DNA from: Sulfurospirillum sp.
GTDB lineage: Bacteria; Campylobacterota; Campylobacteria; Campylobacterales; Arcobacteraceae
Assembly: GCA_030491005.1 (NCBI GenBank)
Contig: JAKZMJ010000030.1
Coordinates: forward strand, 1 to 64,000
Direction: 5' to 3'
DNA: 64,000 nucleotides
Shown: positions 60,417-64,000 of the stretch, one piece after another
Position numbering within the stretch: the stretch's first letter is position 1
Layout of the letters: each line of letters begins with the position of its first letter
Position numbers and translations under genes: made by a program
Notes under the pieces: model-generated
Databases searched by the model: none
What the model was told of the DNA's origin: nothing
Seen by the model: the letters and a program-made list of their open reading frames with translations, nothing else

Positions 60417-62192
60417 GTGACAAGTTTTTATAAAAAAAAAGATAATAAATTAATCTGTACACTTTGTAATCATTATTGTGAATTAGATACAAATCAAACT
60501 GGACTTTGTGGTGTTAATAAAAATACAGGCGACAAAGTAGAGTGTTTAGTATATGGGCATATTAGTGCTTTTAATATAGACCCTATTGAGAAAAAACCTC
60601 TTTATCATTTTTTGCCACAAAGTAAGTCTTTATCTTTAGGAACAGTTGGGTGCAACTTCAAATGTTCTTTTTGTCAAAATTGGGGTATATCACAAGAAAA
60701 AAAAATCAATAAAGAAAAGTATACAAGCCCCCAAGAAGTTGTAGCACACGCTGTTAGAAACAATTGTTTGTCTATTTCTTATACATATAATGAACCTACA
60801 ATTTTTTATCCTTATGCAAGAGATATAGCAATTGAGGCTAAGAAATATGGTATAAAAAGTGTTTATGTTTCTAATGGTTTTGAATCAAAAGAAGTTATAG
60901 AAGATATGAAAGGCATTATTGATGCTATAAATGTTGATTTAAAATGTTTTAACGATAAATATTATAAAAAACTAGGTGGTAGTTTAGATAAAGTTTTAGA
61001 AAACTTAAAAGCATTTGTAAAAAATAAAATACATTTAGAAATAACCACATTAATAGTTCCTACAAAAAATGACACAAAAGAAGAATTAAGCAAAATTGCT
61101 TCTTTTATAAAAGAAGAATTAGGCGATAATATTCCTTGGCACTTAAGTGCTTTTCATCCAGATTATAAAGAACTAGATTTGCCTAGAACTTCACTTAGCA
61201 CTTTAGAAATGGCGTTAGATATTGGTAAAAGTATGGGCTTAAACTATGTATATATAGGAAATGCTGGATTTGACAATCATACAAAATGCAAGAAATGCAA
61301 AAACATTTTAATAAAAAGACAATATTTTAACACTTTGGAAAATAATCTTATAAATTCTTCTTGTCCAAATTGTTACGAAAAATTAGATGGTGTATTTGAA
61401 GAAAACACTAGAAAAGCGTCATTTAGTGGAAGTTTTTATCCAAAAGAGAAAACTGAACTTTTAAGATATATAGAACATTTTAATAAATCTTTTTCGACAA
61501 ATAAAATAAATATCAAACCAAGAGCTATAATATCACCACATGCAGGATACATATATAGTGGATTTACAGCAAACCTAGCTTACAATCTTTCTTCAAAAAT
61601 GACTAATTTTAAGCGTATTATAGTTATAGGTCCATCTCATAAAGTATATTTAGAAGATGTTTCAATTGCTTTATATAATGACTATGAAACTCCTTTGGGA
61701 AATATCAATATAGACCTTTCTTATTCTCATTTGTTAAAAAATAAATATGATTTTATAAATTTTACAAAAAAAGCACACAAGGAACACTCAACAGAAACCC
61801 AAGCACCTTTTATAAAAAATTATTTTAATAACTCTTTAATAGTAGAGCTTGTTTATGGAAAAGTTTCTTATGAAAAATTAAGCATATTAATTGATGATTT
61901 ATTGCAAGATAAAGATAATTTTATAGTAATAAGTACAGATTTAAGTCATTTTTATGATTTAAAAAAAGCAAATGAACTTGATAATATTTGTTTAAATGCT
62001 ATTGTAAAAAAAGACTTAGCACTTTTTGATAAAGGTTGTGAAGCTTGTGGAATGACAGGAGTTAAAGCTATGATTAATTCATCTATTAAATACAAACTTA
62101 AAACTCATTTTTTACATTATTGTACTAGCTATGATAATACTAAAGATGATAAAAGTGTTGTTGGTTATGCTTCTGTACTTATTGGCGAATAA
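60417..62192 (+). CDS. amrS: AmmeMemoRadiSam fusion: radical SAM enzyme + MEMO domain
   Basis: A 591-residue fusion starting at GTG (60417; AAGGA 7 bp upstream). Residues about 1-330 are the radical SAM enzyme, with the N-terminal Cys pairs LCNHYCELDTNQTGLCG, the cluster motif CNFKCSFCQNWGI and a C-terminal CxxC pair (CKKCKN...CPNCYEK). Residues about 335-591 are the MEMO domain: PHAGYIYSG, VIGPSHKVYLEDV, DLSHFYDL, CGMTGVKAM; His/Cys ligands of MEMO proteins are conserved. Usually these are separate proteins, so the fusion supports direct coupling. The reaction is unknown to me. Confidence 0.9.
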   Translation: MTSFYKKKDNKLICTLCNHYCELDTNQTGLCGVNKNTGDKVECLVYGHISAFNIDPIEKKPLYHFLPQSKSLSLGTVGCNFKCSFCQNWGISQEKKINKEKYTSPQEVVAHAVRNNCLSISYTYNEPTIFYPYARDIAIEAKKYGIKSVYVSNGFESKEVIEDMKGIIDAINVDLKCFNDKYYKKLGGSLDKVLENLKAFVKNKIHLEITTLIVPTKNDTKEELSKIASFIKEELGDNIPWHLSAFHPDYKELDLPRTSLSTLEMALDIGKSMGLNYVYIGNAGFDNHTKCKKCKNILIKRQYFNTLENNLINSSCPNCYEKLDGVFEENTRKASFSGSFYPKEKTELLRYIEHFNKSFSTNKINIKPRAIISPHAGYIYSGFTANLAYNLSSKMTNFKRIIVIGPSHKVYLEDVSIALYNDYETPLGNINIDLSYSHLLKNKYDFINFTKKAHKEHSTETQAPFIKNYFNNSLIVELVYGKVSYEKLSILIDDLLQDKDNFIVISTDLSHFYDLKKANELDNICLNAIVKKDLALFDKGCEACGMTGVKAMINSSIKYKLKTHFLHYCTSYDNTKDDKSVVGYASVLIGE

Positions 62193-62341
62193 TAAGATAT
62201 CAAATTAACTAAAAGAATAGTCATACATTCCACAGCAGTTACTATACTACCCCATTTTTCATTAAGTCAATTAATCTAAAAAATGATTTACTCACACTTT
62301 TTTAGAAGAAACCATAATATATTGATATTACTAAAATACTA
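62193..62341. other. Convergent intergenic gap
   Basis: These 149 bp separate convergent amrS and hypA. A 14-mer TTTTTCATTAAGTC (62255-62268) also occurs at 11865-11878. No clear terminator hairpin was found. Confidence 0.4.
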
Positions 62342-62683
62342 TTATTCTAATTCCAACTGCATTAGCATCAAATCTTCACCATCAATGACATCTAATTCCA
62401 CACTTTTACATTTTGGACAAGCATAGTCACTTTTTTCTAATTCACTCGTTGTATCACAGTCTAAACATTTTATTTTTATTTTTTGAATATTTTGGATATA
62501 CTCACAATCTTCACATATCGTACCTTCTTTAAAAGTATCAAATGCAGTTTTTAATAAATCAGGTTCAACTCCACTCATTACACCAATCTTTACAACAACT
62601 CTTAAAACTTTTGTAGAATTATTAGCTTTAACATTTTCTTCACATTGGTCTAATAAACTTTGAACTATACTATATTCATGCAT
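62342..62683 (-). CDS. hypA: Hydrogenase maturation nickel-insertion protein HypA
   Basis: A 113-residue HypA. Nickel binding uses the N-terminal MHEYSIVQSLL; the zinc finger is KCLDC...CPKC near residues 73-93. HypA delivers Ni to [NiFe] hydrogenase, and in this phylum also to urease. It overlaps hypX by 8 bp (minus strand), so the pair belong to a hydrogenase maturation operon that continues outside the window. Confidence 0.93.
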   Translation of the reverse strand: MHEYSIVQSLLDQCEENVKANNSTKVLRVVVKIGVMSGVEPDLLKTAFDTFKEGTICEDCEYIQNIQKIKIKCLDCDTTSELEKSDYACPKCKSVELDVIDGEDLMLMQLELE

Positions 62684-64000
62684 TTTTATTTTCCTTATAT
62701 TTTAATCTTTTAGGTGTTGAAGTTTGACATATTTTATGAACAAATTCATATCTTAGTTTATGAAAGACAGAATCTTTATTCCAAAATTCATCATACATTA
62801 TAGTTATTTCATTTTTACGATATTGTTCTATTTGTGATTGATTTTCTTCTAAATAATCTTCTTTATTCCAAAGTATATTATCAAACTCGTCTTCATTATG
62901 TATTAGGTTTTGACAATAATTTTCTAAATCACTGTTATAAGTTTTTATACCAAAAACTTCATCTACTAAATTTATCTTTTTAGCTTTTAAAGCTGATATA
63001 GGTAAACAATTATCCAATAGTTTACTTGCAATATCTTTATTTACTCTTTTATATAATGAATAAATATGGTATTCACTCCCACTTAATCCTAATGATTTGT
63101 AATGTGGATTAAATATTGTTGTATTTGATGATATAACTTTATCACAAGCAGTTGCCAAAAAAACTCCGCCTGCACCTGCATTTTTACTAACAGATGCCAC
63201 TGTTATAACTTCACTAGCAAATATTATTGATTTTAATAAATCATTAATGGCATTGATATTACTCCAGCCATCTTCACCATTTTTTTTACTATCTTCTAAA
63301 ATATTTAGATTTATTCCATTAGAAAAGAAATCATCACCTCCCATAAGCACTAAAACTTTTACTTGAGTTTTAATATATTCAATAGCATATTTTAATCTCA
63401 TACATTGCTCAGCTCTAAATGCACCATTGTGAAAATTAAAATACAAATAAGCAATATCATTTTTTATATCACAAGATATTTCATAAAATGTTTTATAACT
63501 TTTATCAAATATCAAAGGCAATCTATGCTCTTTAATCCCTTTTAATTTGTTTTTTAATACATAAGTCGCAGGAAGCTTAAATTTATCTATCTCTTTTAAA
63601 TGACTTATCCAAATTGCACCATCAATAGTACCCAAACAAATTGCACCATCTCTTTTTGCAATTATCTTTTTTGGTTTATCACTATATAATTTTTCTTCTA
63701 TCCAAGCTCCAAATAAAAAGTACTTCATACCTAATATCTCATCTAAAATCCCAGGGAAACTATCAAGAATATTTATTTTATTAACTATCTCTTGTGATGT
63801 GTCTTTTTGCCAATTTATTTGTAAATTTGGTTTGTTATTTAGTGGATTTAATATTTGTTTTGTATAAATAGCATCTTTAAAATTTATAAACAAATCATCT
63901 AATGTAGCATAAAAACTATTGTTTACTTCATTTCTATATATACTTGCCTTTGTGGTTTGTCTTATCTTAAAATCATAATTTGTGTATATATCTCCACCAT
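62676..64000 (-). CDS. hypX: HypX-like hydrogenase maturation protein (3' part, truncated by window)
   Basis: The frame is open to the window edge; the first codon after an internal TTG at 63893 is not the real start. The visible about 440 residues begin GGDIYTNYDFKIRQTT and SIYRNEVNNSFY, which match the end of the N-terminal formyltransferase-like domain. The following enoyl-CoA hydratase/isomerase-like domain has GAICLGTIDGAIWISH, LMGGDDFFSNGINLN, NAGAGGVFLATACDKV. HypX makes CO ligand for [NiFe] hydrogenase under oxic conditions. The 5' part is missing. Confidence 0.85.
   Translation of the reverse strand, partial: GGDIYTNYDFKIRQTTKASIYRNEVNNSFYATLDDLFINFKDAIYTKQILNPLNNKPNLQINWQKDTSQEIVNKINILDSFPGILDEILGMKYFLFGAWIEEKLYSDKPKKIIAKRDGAICLGTIDGAIWISHLKEIDKFKLPATYVLKNKLKGIKEHRLPLIFDKSYKTFYEISCDIKNDIAYLYFNFHNGAFRAEQCMRLKYAIEYIKTQVKVLVLMGGDDFFSNGINLNILEDSKKNGEDGWSNINAINDLLKSIIFASEVITVASVSKNAGAGGVFLATACDKVISSNTTIFNPHYKSLGLSGSEYHIYSLYKRVNKDIASKLLDNCLPISALKAKKINLVDEVFGIKTYNSDLENYCQNLIHNEDEFDNILWNKEDYLEENQSQIEQYRKNEITIMYDEFWNKDSVFHKLRYEFVHKICQTSTPKRLKYKENKNA

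Noticed and set aside
1-64000. Search for tRNA, rRNA and CRISPR arrays
   Set aside because: No T-loop GGTTCGA-like motif with a matching cloverleaf, no rRNA-like segment and no regularly spaced repeats were found by eye; a covariance-model scan would be decisive.

Overview
This 64 kb window is a chromosomal segment of an AT-rich (roughly 27% G+C by eye) bacterium, most probably a marine or free-living member of the Arcobacteraceae (Campylobacterota). The reasons are the polar-flagellum gene set (FliS, FliW, FlgI, FliM, FliQ, FliL, FlgH, FlgK, FliD, flagellin), histidine kinases with an AHQWRQP H-box, a Suv3-like RNA helicase, class I fumarase, cytochrome c553, TrmA and the very low G+C. This is inference from gene content; no rRNA or other taxonomic marker lies in the window.

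Layout. 1-0.9 kb: fliS and a small partner gene (minus strand). 1.2-3.9 kb: a complete DctPQM TRAP transporter. 4.0-8.0 kb (minus): a ThDP-dependent acetolactate-synthase-like enzyme, an aldehyde dehydrogenase and a lone zinc-binding ZnuA with a His-rich loop. 8.4-10.7 kb: 5-oxoprolinase pxpABC. 10.7-15.2 kb: remnants and small membrane genes, a DsbC-like protein, the radical SAM protein YgiQ and a YceI protein. 15.3-17.5 kb: a divergent response regulator/kinase pair whose sensor carries a CxxCH motif. 17.7-20.2 kb: an EI24/CysZ-like membrane protein and fumarase. 20.5-21.0 kb: a RelB/RelE toxin-antitoxin pair under a perfect palindrome. 21.2-26.5 kb: a Suv3-like helicase abutting a type IIS restriction-modification cassette (AlwI-family nuclease plus two methyltransferases). 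26.5-32.6 kb: trmA, a giant 889-residue flagellin, an orphan antitoxin with a decayed toxin, and a Y-family polymerase. 32.6-41.8 kb: a flagellar locus with fliM-flgI divergent from a nine-gene run ending in flgK-fliD. 42.4-47.1 kb: TrpD2-like, msrPQ and a UvrD-type helicase; a 43-bp copy of the helicase start lies on the far side of trpD2-msrPQ. 47.1-50.1 kb: a second divergent regulator/kinase pair (Cache sensor) with a HAD phosphatase. 50.1-57.7 kb (minus): ruvC, fliW, a hypothetical gene, recD2-like, ppiD-like, ftsA and ftsZ. 57.9-62.2 kb: cytochrome c, a solitary ABC ATPase, hemH and the AmmeMemoRadiSam genes (AMMECR1, and a radical SAM/MEMO fusion). 62.3-64 kb: hypA and the 3' part of hypX, which runs off the window.

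The clearest unusual material is regulatory and structural rather than one new operon. There are two long perfect palindromes (16-bp arms) in front of two toxin-antitoxin loci, one intact and one decayed through a 14-bp duplication. There are two pairs of long direct repeats that bracket gene blocks (8.04/11.88 kb and 42.41/45.05 kb). A 16-bp word is shared by the flagellin and flgK upstream regions. Two genes have a -10 box so close to the start codon that their mRNAs may be leaderless. An 11-bp tandem repeat follows a response-regulator stop codon. Among protein systems, the radical SAM/MEMO fusion with AMMECR1 beside ferrochelatase is the best candidate for poorly described biochemistry.
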